Shown piece by piece: positions 45,143 through 57,066 of a DNA stretch of 64,000 nt. The stretch comes from Erythroxylum novogranatense. Lineage: Eukaryota > Streptophyta > Magnoliopsida > Malpighiales > Erythroxylaceae. The notes beneath the pieces were generated by a model, which saw nothing but the letters and a program-made list of their open reading frames with translations, did not search any database and had not been told where the DNA came from. The translations under genes and the position numbers were made by a program. How positions within the stretch are numbered: position 1 is the first letter of the stretch; every line of letters begins with the position of its first letter. Location: assembly GCA_029891385.1 (NCBI GenBank), contig CM057232.1, positions 67,145,824 through 67,209,823 on the forward strand. Direction: 5' to 3'.

Positions 45143-48100
45143 TGTAACATCCCACCCCTACCGGAAGGGTAAAATGATAAAATTGGCATAGGATGGGATA
45201 GATTGGGATTGCATAGATCGCTCATGTCTAATAGGATTGCTACACAAGAGTAATCGTGCACATGAAATGATTGTACATGCATTCATGACATTTCCATTGG
45301 GTTTCAAATGGAGATCTTTTGTGAAATTTATGGGATACTTGTATTTGAAAACTTATTCGAGTCGCCAAAAATTGTTTTATATTTTATGGGATTTTCAGAA
45401 TTTTTCGAATTTTCAGAGAAAATTCTAAACCGCAAAAACGCCGCCTATGGCCTAAAGGTGTTTTTGTTTGGAAAATGTGGTTTCGTGTTTGAAAAATTAT
45501 TTGGAGTTCGCCATAAAGCGCTTTACATTTTAAGGATTTATAGGAATTTTTCTGAAATTTTTCGGGGTTGTTGCCCGGACCGGAAAATTCCAACGGACTG
45601 ACTGGGTGAAATTTTTGTACTGAACAGGATTGACTAATGGCATAAGATTAGTGGATAATTAATGTTAAGAATTATTCTAGTGCCATGATTAATGTTTAAG
45701 TGAGATTAATGAAAGATTATGATTAAATTATGTTAATTAAGTTGTTTTTGTCTTTTACTCTTTTAAGTGCCAAGTGTCCACTTAAGTAAACAACTTTGTC
45801 TTATCTTAGCCATTATATACGACTTCTCCTTGGATTCTCCAACAAATAAATCACTTAAAAGCTTTGAAAGCTTATCCTCTTCCTCTCATCCAAACTTGGT
45901 TGCTTCATTCCTTGGTGTGCTTTCATTTCTCTTTCAAATTCTCTTCTTCCTTTTCCATACATGGAGGTTTGTTTTGGATCTTTGCTTGCTTCTTCCTTAC
46001 ACCCCTAAGACCAAGTTTGATTCTTGAGAAGGTGATGATGTGCTTGTGTAGTGACATAGCCGTGGGTGAGGTGTTTAAGTAGGAAGTGTGGAGAGTTGCA
46101 AAGCTTTGGAGATTTGATTGCTGACTTGTCTAAGGTAAGTAGTTTGGTTATATTCTTTCTTTTAGTAGGTAGAAGCATGCATGGAGACTATTTATATGTG
46201 TACTTGAGCATAAGAAGGGTAGGTTAGAATGGGTTTCATTATGTGCTTATATATGGATGAATGAATGATTATAGTTTTAAGTGAGTTTTGGCTTGGTTTT
46301 GGATTGAGTTTGTTAGCTTAAATGAAAGGAAACAAGTATGATAATTGGGTAGATATGTGCTGCCAAAGTTTAGTAAATTATATAAGTGAATGTTGTGATT
46401 AGTTTGTAGTTGAATTAGAGGTATAATTTGATGCTTAGTGATGTGTTATGGATGTTGGAAGTGATAGAAGATAGGTTAATGTTGAAAGCTGGAAATTGAG
46501 TTTTGAACCTATGGTACTGTTTTGTTCATAATTAATTGTATAGGTGAGCAAATTAGGTGAGGTTTGTGCCCAAGTAAACTTTGGGATGTTGGCTTCATTT
46601 TAGTGTGAAATAGGTGTTGGTCAATTTTAATGTTAGAAGGTCGAAAATTGGCATGGAAAGTTTCTGTTTCTGGGTCTGGGAACAGTACCCGCAAATATGT
46701 CAAATGAGTTTTGCTAATTTTTCTAAATTAATTGGTATGGGATTAGGGAAAATGGTCTTCATGAAAGTTGTAGCCTATTGAGTTAGCTTTCCATTACCAC
46801 TGATCTTGTTAATTTTCGAGTTGTATATTGGGAGATATGAACTGATTTCTAATGACTGTTTTTTGCCTTGACTGAAACCTAGTTGAATTGGCACATTTAG
46901 TGCACATTCGGACTTGGAAGAATTTTTGTAATTTTTGTGAATTGAATTGGAGTTTGAATTGTACTGAAGAGTTCTAGATGACAGATTGATTTTGAAAATG
47001 ATATATGGCTTATAATTTTTGGAAGTCAGATGTGGGAGATATGGAATTTCAAAATCTGAACCTACATTGTGATGTTAAGTGCTGGTTAGGTCAGAAACTT
47101 GCATAACAGATTTGAAAATGTTAGAAATCGAATTGGAGTTTGAGTTCTTCATGAAAATTGAAGTTTGGGATCTTATCTTTTCAGGAACATAAGGTTGTGA
47201 TTTTTGTAACATTTGTGCTATGAGATATGTTGAATGGAAAATTACTGTCCAGATTGGTTGATTTCAGAAGACAGATTGTTTATGGAATTGTTTGATACAG
47301 TTAACAATAGAATTTGATGTTGGGTTGTTCATAAGAGTTGTAGATAACATTGTGAACTGATTGCTCATATTGTTGTGGTAATTTTAACTAAAGAATCAGT
47401 GAGTTATGGAATTGGTAAGGTACTGTCCTGTTGTGATAGGTCTTGTGTAGGCAGTTGGTGTGATTGGATTTTGACACCTTTAGGGTGAAATTGATTTTCA
47501 TGGTCTTCATGAGAATTGTAGAGGGTTTCTTTATCTTTCCAATAAGGTATAATTTGTATTTTTCTGATTTGTGTGCTAAGATTTATGATTGTTGGAAATT
47601 TGGATTGAAAACAGGAAAAAGGGCAAGGAAGTAGAGGAACCTCGTCAGATCGCGAGGGCGAGGCGAGGTAAGTCAGCCCAGTCGCGAGGCGACGCCTCGC
47701 CTCGAGACGAGGCCAAATGGGTCGGCCTCATGAGGCGACGCCTCGCCCTGAGGCAAGGGTAATATGAATGTATTATTTTTAGTATGATTTGATTATTTGG
47801 TATTTGGTGATTCTTTGTCAATTTCTTTTCATTCGACGTCCGATGGACCTGATTCTCGAGGCATCGGATTTGTAAAATATTGAATTTCATTTGTGAAAAT
47901 TGGAAATTTTAGGCGGAAACTGACGTGGCCCCGGTAATGGACCGTTAATCATCGTTTTATTTAATTGGGGACCTATAGAGGTCCGAATTGCGCCGTCGCC
48001 GCCAATAGATTTCTAATTTTAGACGGATTTTATGAAAAAAAAAGGGATTAGGGCCGGAATTCATGAACATGCATATTTCACCTACATGTGCACAAACCGC

Positions 48101-49442
48101 ATATTTAGTGATTCGTTTTTTCTCGATTCTTTTAGAGACCCAAATGGAGCGTCGTTCGACCGACGGGCGAAACTTCCGCATTAGCTTCGGAAGTAATAGG
48201 TGAGTAACCTAGTTGGTTCCTCAACCTTTATGTGTTTAAGATTTTGCAATTATGCCATGTGGAGATAATGGAGGTTTATAGTTTATGTGTATTTGAATTT
48301 GATTGATTTGGACCATAGGTGTCGAAATATTTGGAATGAGATAACGGTGCTACTTGTGAGTAATCGTTTGTAAATGTTATCTTGGAGATCTCGGACCGAG
48401 GTCCGAGGAAATGGGAAATTGATATTGAAGTGTTAATTGTCTGCTTGCGTTTGATACATTGGATGGGATTGTAAATGTGATATAGTAGGATGCAATAAAT
48501 TGGAAATGTAGATAATTGAAATACTGGACCGAAAGTCCAAGAATTGGCAAATAGTAATGATATGTAAATGGAAATTGGAATATGTACATTGCATGCATAA
48601 ACATAAATGTGTGATCGATAAAAGGCGGTTGTGGACCGGAGCGACCATCGATCGGGCATATCACGCCTAACGTATGTGAGAGCTTTCACCAACGCATTGG
48701 ACCTCAGTCCAACGTATTCAGAGCCGCAGCTCAATGTATCGAGGCTTCAAGCCCAATGTTTTCGAGCCATCGCTCAACGCAATGTGCCCGTTCTCGACAC
48801 GCCAAAGCATCAGTCACAACACCGAAATGAAAATGGAACAGTGTCACATGCGCATTGCATATATATATATATATGACTGTAAATGACTGGAAGATGTAAA
48901 TGATGAAATTGTATGTGTATATGAAATTGGAACTGAAATGTGATAATATGTGATATTACTGTTAATGCTACCGTGTGCTAATATGATTGGTGAATGCATG
49001 AGTTGAGTGAACCATCGATGATGGTTTCTCACTGAGTTCGCAAAACTCACCCAAAATTTGCATCTATTTTTCAGACTTAGAAGAATACCCGTTAGGCAGC
49101 AGGCGTATGACATCTCGCCGTTGAAGAAGCGGAGAAGTGGTCGGGATCGGTTCGCGTGCATCTTAGTGTTTCTATTCTTGGACTTTTGTATTACTAATTT
49201 GGATAAGTTGTAAAGTTAATTGACCGAAATAAATTGTAAATGTAAAAAGTGGGCCCAAGGCCATTGTATTGATTATATAAATTGCTTTCCGCGTTAATGA
49301 TAATATGTGTGCGATTGTGTAAAAAAAAAAATTGTTATACTGAGTTTTCTACTGAGTGATGTAGCACGCCACCCTCGCGGGGCACGGACCTGGATATCAC
49401 CGTCGATGTCGGGTTCGGGTCTTGCGGGAGTGAGGTGTTACA
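45143..49442 (+). repeat. LARD right LTR (4.3 kb)
   Basis: Same termini as the left LTR. Long blocks are identical; differences cluster near the start, in the GC-rich island (47640-47760) and around 48000-48800 and 49050-49390, and many are 1-2 base indels. Confidence 0.95.
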
Positions 49443-49447
49443 CTATC
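49443..49447 (+). repeat. Target site duplication CTATC (right)
   Basis: Matches 38588-38592. Confidence 0.92.
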
Positions 49448-51312
49448 TCTAGGCTCTCAGTTTATATTTTGGTTCAGGAAGCAAGTTTCACGACCCTCTA
49501 GCGACTCTCGGGATTCTATGTCTTATAAAGTCACGAAAACCTTAAAAAATACATGAAACCCATTTGTCTCTTTGACGTCCAATTCCCACGACCGAGGGAA
49601 TTATACTTGTGTTTCCCACAATCGTGAGTTAACTTAACATAAACTTTGTCCATAGATTTCCCAAGATCATAGAAAACATGCCCTTTTACATGATCGTGGG
49701 TTCTTGCTTTTCAGTAGCACCGCTTCTCTTCTCTTCTCTTGGTCCTTAACTTAATCGCAAAGGTGTCCACCATCCATTTCTACACCAAAATAATCAATAC
49801 TTCCCTAAACTAATATAAAACACAAAAGAACAACCATGAAGATAAAACTAAACAAAAACACACAAAACAAGCCCTAAACATAATAATATTAACCTATTAT
49901 GCATGAAACACATACCAAATACTTAGAAAAATACATACTAATGCACAACTATCAGTTGTTAATTGAGAAATTGCAATTTTCCATAATCTAATTAGGGTTT
50001 ATAATTTAGGGTTAATGGTTATAACTCTTGAGAGAGTAATCAACCCTAGGATCATCTGGAACTAATAATTTGGTAAGTCATAATCGATTAGGTTAGCATT
50101 AAAGATAGGTAAATTCTCCTTTCTGTTAATTGATAGTTTTTTTAGGTTAATTCTTGACTGTGTTACAATAGCTAAATTGTTAATATTTTCATAATTGATT
50201 CTTCTTTTAAATTGTGTGATTGAATTGAATTCTTGTTTTCATTTTGCTATCTTTTGAATTTATGCGAATTGTGTTGGCCTTAGATTTTAGGACTAGATTA
50301 TCCCTCCTTATGGGATCAACACCTTAAGTTCGACACGAATGACTTGTGTGCTTGTGGATTATCAAGGTTAACGAATTAAAACTTACATACATAGAAAAAA
50401 CCACGATCAGCTCACAAGTAAATAGAAACAAAAAAAAAGAGAACGAAACATTATATTACTAAACATTAACACAAGTAAGGGTCAAGCCTAGTTTAGGTTT
50501 GATGTCCTGAACCAAGATCAATTTTTTACTGTTTGGAGTGTATTATAGGTGAATTCTACTTATTTTGGAGCATTCTCCAAGTCCTCTCTCTCTCCACAAG
50601 GCATGTGTGCCACATCTAAAAACAAGCTTAGTGGTTTTTAAGTCACCTTGGTTAGTGAACCTGACATTTTCTATTTAGGAAATAAAGTGACACCAAATGT
50701 AAAGAAGAATAGAAATTTTACATAGCTTTAGAGCATGATTATAAAACAAAATAAAGAAGTTATAATTAGAGAGATGTTGGATCAGGTTTTTAGGATCCTA
50801 GTTAAAAGTTTTCATATGTTGTTAGGAATAAGGTGACCTTTCACCTTCTGTTGTTAACAATAAGGTGACCTATCACCCTATCCACCATCATTAGCCTTTG
50901 TTTAATTTCTTGACATATAATAAATCAAGCTTTAGAGTAGTGATTGGGCAACAAAACTAGTTTCTATGTTAAGGCATAACCATTAGGAGAACTGATGAGG
51001 TGAAAGCATGGCTTTTCAGTGAAACACCCATCGATATGGTGATTCCACTATAGTTTATTTGCTTCCTTTTAGATAAGTAAGTGACCATTTTGATCAAGAG
51101 ATGAGGAAAACATGAAGTTAACATCAAAAGAGATCTAATAGAAGACTACATCTAACCTAACCTTGTAAAGAGATTCAGTAGAAGAGAATGGGAGATTTAA
51201 AATAAACTATTTGTTTTTTGTGATTAGCATCTAAAGTTATTTATTGTCTAGGTCTAATGTACCTTAGTTTGGTAAAAACATATATTTTAATCTTTTCTTT
51301 AATGGAATTATA
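49448..51312. mobile_element. Gypsy-like debris, no gene
   Basis: The first part probably continues 37241-38592. CCTTATGGGATCAACACC near 50308 and nearby sequence are in the style of an Athila/Tat LTR end. From about 50500 to 51300 I see nothing recognisable. Confidence 0.35.
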
Positions 51313-51684
51313 TTGACTGATCAATTGCAATTCAAATATGTGTTTTACTCTTGTTTGAAGAATCTGGGACACCCGATACTCTTGTTAGAACGGGAGTTTG
51401 AAGAATCTGGGACACCTGATACTTTGATGAAGCTGAATAAATCCAAAGCTGAACTGTTGCTAAGGCTTCACGAACAAGAGGATTTTATGCTACAAAAGAT
51501 GAGATTGAAATGGCTCAAGGAGGGCGATGCTAACACCGCGTACTTTCACGCTTCTCTGGCGGAGAAACGAACGAGATTGGGGATTCATAAAATTAGAGAT
51601 GGTAACGGGCAATGGTTGACCAACCCAACACACATTGAACTTGAAGCGGTTAGATTTTTTCAATCCCTTCTTGTTCCAAAAGGT
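51313..51684 (+). pseudogene. LINE pre-RT region
   Basis: LRLHEQEDFMLQKMRLKWLK, EGDANTAYFHASLAEKR and NTAYFH-type motifs are the typical stretch before the RT domain. A 45-50 base direct duplication near 51354-51424 (TTTGAAGAATCTGGGACACC occurs twice) marks the degraded 5' side. The true 5' end of the LINE is unclear. Confidence 0.7.
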
Positions 51685-51820
51685 TGATCCCCAACCCTAA
51701 GGGCCCCCAGTCGCAGGCCCGACCATCGCTGGGGGATTGAATCACGGTTTAATCTTGGTCAACCCCCTAACAGAGCGGTCCACTACCTCCCTGATGTTGC
51801 CAGGAGTCGAACCTAGGACT
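51685..51820 (-). mobile_element. SINE fragment with B box
   Basis: About 136 bases foreign to the LINE interrupt its frame between FFQSLLVPKG and the VVDDEEEATSRLLSYIPRL segment. The minus strand reads GGTTCGACTCC at 51803-51813, a good RNA polymerase III B box, followed by a GC-rich body. The A box side is missing, so it is a 5'-truncated tRNA-derived SINE. No clear tail or target duplication. Confidence 0.55.
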
Positions 51821-51829
51821 GTTACAGGA

Positions 51830-53407
51830 GGTAGTTGATGATGAGGAGGAGGCGACATCTAGGCTGTTAAGTTACATACCGAGGCTTGTTGAGGATGAAG
51901 ACAATTTTATGTTGCTACAATCGGTTACAATGGAGGAGGTTCAGCAAGCAGTCAGGGGTTTATCGTCTACTAGTGTGCCCGGAGTTGATGGATATTGTGG
52001 AGCATTTTATCATAATTGTTGGGACATCATCTGTCATGATCTCTTTGATGCCTGTACTGAATTTATGTCAGGAGTTCTGGTTCCCCGTGCAGTAAGTAGT
52101 ACACTGATTAATCTTTTGCCAAAAACGCTACATGTCAATTCTTTCTCCGACTTTAGACCAATCAGTCTTTGTACCTTCCTGCACAAAATATTCACGAAGA
52201 TAATCACAGAACGATTGAAACTTGTACTACCAAAGTTGATATCCCCTGAGCAATCGGCTTTTTTATCTGGGCGGGATATTGTGGACAACATTCTGTTGGC
52301 TCAGGATTTGTGCCAATTTCTTAATTACAATGCTCGTGGTGGCAATATTATTCTCAAACTGGATATGATGAAAGCTTTTGACCGTGTTTCTTGGTCTTTC
52401 CTCTCCCGTATAATGGCGGCCTTTGGTTTCAATGGCGGGATTATCAAGCTGATTATTGGGACCCTTCAATCCAGCTGGTTTTCAATTTTGGTGAATGGCA
52501 GTCCGGTGGGTTTCTTTCAATCGTCCCGAGGCGTTAAACAAGGAGATCCCCTTACTTGTTTCTTTTAGTCTCAGAGGCTTTGACTCGCTCCATGCAATCT
52601 TTTGTGCTACAAGGCCGGATAAAGCCTTATGGTGTTCCTTCCAGCTCGGCAACAACATCTCATCTAAGCTTTGCAGACGATTTAATTATCTTTATCCGGA
52701 GCGATAAATGCTCACTAACTCAACTAAATCTCTTGCTTGTAGACTATGAAGCAGCCACGGGACAAAAGGTCAACAAACACAAAATTTGTTTTCTATTATC
52801 GACAGGTGTGACTCACAATCATAAACGAGATGTTCTGCAGCTCCTGCACATGGCCCATGGCTCTTTCCCATTGCAATATTTGGGTTGTCGGCTATTTCAA
52901 GGCAGGAAGATAGAGCGTATATTCACTCACCTAGTCGAGGCAATTGAACACCGTGTTTGTAGCTGGAAGAATAAATGGTTATCCCCTGCAGCTCGGATGA
53001 TTTTGATTAAACATGTCTTATCTTCCATCCCACAACATGTTTTCACTGCAATTGAACCCCCTAAGTCCATCTTACACAAAATGGAGAAGGTCTTCCAACA
53101 GTTTTTATGGGGAAGTTATTTTGATGATTCCAAGCACCATTGGCGTTCATGGGATCGCCTCTCTTTCCCGGTGGATGAGAATGGGTTGGGATTCCGGAAA
53201 TTGGAGGATATTGTTGCTGCCTATTCAATTAAGTTGTGGTGGAAAGTCAAAAACCAAGTGGGTCTATGGGCTAAATTTGTTACCTCTCTATCACCAACTG
53301 CTCGACGTAGGACGCATTGGCGGCGAGTTGCTAAAGTTGATCGAATTGCACAAGAACATGAGCATATTTTCTCTCCACACTGGTTTGGTATCATTCTGGA
53401 CAGATAA
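51830..53407 (+). pseudogene. LINE reverse transcriptase
   Basis: Motifs in order: VPGVDGYCGAFYHNCWD, FSDFRPISLCTFLHKIFTKI, PEQSAFLSGRDIVDNILLAQ, LKLDMMKAFDRVSWSFL, GVKQGDPLT, then after a frameshift near 52560 HLSFADDLIIFIRSD with the FADD catalytic site. PLQYLGCRLFQGRK and WKNKWLSPAARMILIKHVLS follow. Copies RNA at a nicked target in intact LINEs. One frameshift within the domain and another at about 53405. Confidence 0.9.
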
Positions 53408-54120
53408 CTGGTCAGGACTTGGCGTTTTTTCTCCACTGGATCAGGTTCAGCACCTTCCTCTCCCTCACCTCACTGTCCAGGATTTCTTTTCCCAGCGCGA
53501 GGAGTTGTTGAGCTATATAGTACCTCTCTTGCAACCTATCCACGCAGCATTTATAAATTCACATTTGCAGCAGTTTTCTCATGGTCCAGATCGACGACTT
53601 TGGAAGCCGACGGTTACTGGCACATTCAGCCTCTCCTCAGCATATGAATTGGTACGCTCTCGTAACCCTATCAGTGTATCTCTTCGACAAGCCTGGAATA
53701 AGTTTCTGCCTAAGCAGATATCAATCTTTGTGTGGCGTCTCTATAACTCCATCCTACCTTTTCCGGAAACATTAAACAAGCTAGGTTTCGTTCTCAATCA
53801 ATCGAAATGTAACTTTTGTTCCTTGGCGGTAACGATTGCAAGATACATTTTATGAGTGTCCCCAGGTTAGACTGATCTGGAGCCATTTTTCAGCTCTGTT
53901 ACATATTCACTTATCTTTCCCACCTGACCTTTGGTTATTTCTCCGGGAGTGGTCCATTCTTAGACGGGGGGCCACTGCTCGAAAAGTGATCATTTCTGTC
54001 ATACCTTACTTCATCCTCTGGGAAATCTGGAAAATCCACAACCTGTTTGTGTATGAGAATAAATCCACACGGCCTCTTCTTTGTTTCTTTCGATTAAACA
54101 GCATGTTTCCTCTATGGTGA
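53408..54120 (+). pseudogene. LINE zinc-binding RT end domain
   Basis: LWKPTVTGTFSLSSAYELVR, AWNKFLPKQISIFVWRLYNS and LPFPETLNKLGF, then CNFC and, after a frameshift near 53840, YECPQVRLIWSHFS, form the zf-RVT domain of plant LINEs. IPYFILWEIWKIHNLFVYEN follows. Broken by frameshifts at about 53840 and 54095. Confidence 0.85.
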
Positions 54121-54704
54121 GAGTTCACAATTTATTTCCAAAGACTCGACAAGAAATGGTTGATCTATCAAGATCCTTTCACTGCAACTTTCAATTGCCT
54201 CTTAAACCGATGATTGTGACATTGTGTTGGAGACCCCCGAATGATTGTGACTTTGTTCTTAACACAGACGGTTCCTCGCTCAGATGCCCCGGACCTTCAG
54301 GTTTAGGATTTGTGGTATGCAATGCTACTGGTGATTTCTTGTTTGCTGAATGTCGATATTATGACTTGAATGTTAGCTTTGCCATGGAAATAGCAGCCAT
54401 AGTATGTGGCCTTCAGTATTGTATTGCCAATGATCTCCAGAAAATACAAGTTCAAACAAACAATCTGAGCATTGTGCAGCTATTGAATCAAAATTCAGAC
54501 TCTTGGCCATGGAGATATGAAACAGAACTTGAAGATATTCGTCGTTTACTTTCTGTCTCGACGTCATCCATTACTTATGTTTATCGGGAGGTTAATAGCT
54601 TTGCAGATTATTTAGCAAAGATAGCATCGGGTGGTACTTCCACACAATTTGCGACGGACACAACTTTACCTATTCCACTACGGAAAATCTTGCACATGGA
54701 ATGA
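54121..54704 (+). pseudogene. LINE RNase H domain
   Basis: LNTDGSSLRCPGPSGLGFVV (first Asp), AMEIAAIVCGLQYC (Glu) and YVYREVNSFADYLAKIA (last Asp region) show a plant LINE RNase H. The position that usually reads ETDS is QTNN, so one catalytic Asp is Asn. The frame is otherwise open to the stop at 54702-54704. Confidence 0.85.
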
Positions 54705-54843
54705 CTCTTTGTCCCATACATTCGGTATAAACCATGAGCCTCACCTCTTATCTTTACATGGTTTTTGTATTGCACTTTACATAATTTTGTAAGCCATATT
54801 ACTAATAAAATCCATCCCCCCCCCCCCCTTAATCAAAAAAAAA

Positions 54844-55859
54844 TTCCTTTTGTATAGATAGATCTATTATAATTGAAAGGATTTGATTGCAAACCTAGAG
54901 ATAAGACAACAAAAATCCTCCAAATTAAGGTCAAACCTAATAATGCAATTCGTAAAGCGATAATGCAATTGTAAGGGTTTTAATTAGAGAGATTTTTGTT
55001 AATCAACTGATGGATTAGTTGTTAGTAGTCTCAAGATAGTTATTAAAATAAGATAGAAATTTATAATGTCCAATAATCAATAATATAATTGCATGATAAA
55101 AGATTAGTTATTTAATGATTTTTTAAGGGGATTCATCACTAGACACTAATATTTGTTATTGATTTGTCTAAGTAATTTCCTTCATTTTGCGTTTAATATT
55201 GTTTCCAATTCTATTTTATTTCTTAATTTTTATTTTTAAATAAAACCAAAAATCTTATTCATAGGCTAGATAATAGGAATAGGGTAACTACTAGTAATTA
55301 CATTCTTCACGGGATCGTCCATATATGCTTGTGCTAGCTACAGCTACGTTGTTCACTTGTGAAAATTCAATTATTAGTATAGAATCCACCTATCAGATGT
55401 ATGAGTCCACAATTGCTCCAATTCTTCCATTATGTGCCCTAATATGACTCGAATACATCTCCTTTTGGGTCTATGAAGGAAATCATCACCTTAAAAAAAC
55501 ACTTGAAGCAAATTAAGTACAAAAAAATACTATAAAACTCTTAAATAACAAACAAAACACACTAAATATGGGTATATAAATATATTCAACTAATCATTTG
55601 TCAAATATCACCAAACTTAAGCTTTTTCTTATCCTCAAGTAAATGATAATCTAAATCGTCAAACTTACATACATTCATCCCTTATTAACCTCAACATGTT
55701 CATCCACACTCTAAATCATCATATCTTATTAATCAAACTAACATACAATTAGATATAAGTCATTACATAATCAAACTTCATAAGTCAATATCAAGAGAAA
55801 TCACATAGATAATCTTTTCAAAATCGAAAGCACAAATTTTTACACCCTCATCAAGAATT
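54844..55859. mobile_element. Gypsy LTR-like debris
   Basis: AT-rich, no gene. CACGGGATCGTCC near 55308 and CCAAACTTAAGC near 55612, with CCTCAAGTAAATG following, are in the style of Athila/Tat LTR and adjacent regions. Confidence 0.35.
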
Positions 55860-56160
55860 CACTCAATAAACTCAGTGTTTAGGGAGAAATTATAAGAACT
55901 CTCAAATCAATGCATAAAAGGATTCTTAACCAAAATCTTGCAATAAGATCACATCTCCACCACTTGGAAGTAAACTAGAAACAAAAATCAAAAGGTCTTA
56001 AAACAAGATTTTAAGGATGCTTAAGTTAGCCTATAATAAGGATAATAAAAAGGGTGATAAATAATGAAGAACATTTTCATAAACAAAATAGCAAGCAACT
56101 TTGTTCTTCATAATATAGCCCCTTCACACCATAATTTCATTGGTACCATAACCTTAACAT
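55860..56160. repeat. Ancestral copy of the cassette's gypsy stretch
   Basis: Matches 5330-5620 and the equivalent parts of B, C and D, but here it continues in both directions without meeting the inverted-repeat arm. It shows the cassette stretch came from a gypsy element. Confidence 0.55.
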
Positions 56161-56660
56161 TTTTTTTTCACTTATTATGCTCCTTGGACATTTTGTTAAA
56201 GCATTGATCATGTACCATTAATTAAAAAATTGTTGAATCTTTTCAAATTTTAAGTTTCAAGCAATCACGTAATTGTAAATAGCAATGAAAAGGACAACTC
56301 TCAAAATCAATTACTCCTAATGTATAAAATATAGTAGGATAATAAATAAGAATATAGGCTAAACAAAGGTTAAATCTAAATGCCTTTATCATTTTAATGC
56401 TTCTAGTGTAGCAAATTTGATTCTAAAATTATCCAAATATGTATGATAAATCACATTAGTGATTGAAAGAGTTTAAAATAGCAATGTATTTTCTCTTGGC
56501 TCAAAAGCTCACAAAAATGGTCTTGTGTGTAACTAATATGCAATTTTCATTCAAATTGATTTTCTTAATAATTACTAAAATAGAAATTGTAAAAGCAAGT
56601 CCATTTTAACTTTCATCTTTTGCATATTAATTCAATTTGATAATCAATAATGATCTAAAG
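56161..56660. other. No gene seen
   Basis: AT-rich gypsy-flank sequence; this part is deleted in unit C, where sequence like 55998 is joined directly to sequence like 56665. Confidence 0.35.
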
Positions 56661-56872
56661 TATTTTAAACATATTTTAACTATTTTGGGATATTAGTTAA
56701 TAAGATTTAATAAAAAGATTAAAAAACTTAAGAAATACATTCCCCACACTTAAAATTGTACATTGTCCTCAATATATATACACAATTAAAACACATCAAG
56801 ATAAAATAAAATAAAACAGAAAAGGGAAAAGGTTAGAATTGGTACTACCCCAAATAAAAGAATAATAATAAC

Positions 56873-56957
<85 letters not shown>

Positions 56958-56973
56958 TTAATATTATTATTAA

Positions 56974-57066
<93 letters not shown>

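Larger units (their letters stand above)
38593..49442 (+). mobile_element. Large non-coding LTR element, Tekay-derived
   Basis: 10850 bp: LTRs of 4320 and 4300 bp, primer binding site, polypurine tract and a 5 bp target duplication, but only 2230 bp inside and no gag or pol. This is a large retrotransposon derivative (LARD). The 3' end context (TTCGAGGACGAAATTTTTTA before the purine tract) and the TGTAACATCC start are typical of the Del/Tekay lineage, which presumably supplied the proteins in trans. Confidence 0.93.
51313..54843 (+). mobile_element. Plant LINE (L1-type), 5' truncated and broken
   Basis: Contains the end of the endonuclease-RT linker, RT, zinc-binding RT end domain and RNase H in the order of plant L1 LINEs, then a 3' untranslated part, a C-run and an A-tail at about 54835-54843. 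The endonuclease is missing. A SINE fragment sits inside, and several frameshifts occur. No target duplication was found. Confidence 0.88.

Noticed and set aside
48276..48734. 152-codon minus-strand frame with similar frames at 41716-42140
   Set aside because: Inside the LARD LTRs; the frames differ between the two LTRs and match no family.
51803..51813. Possible tRNA gene
   Set aside because: Only a B box is present; no A box, acceptor stem or cloverleaf, so a SINE remnant fits better.
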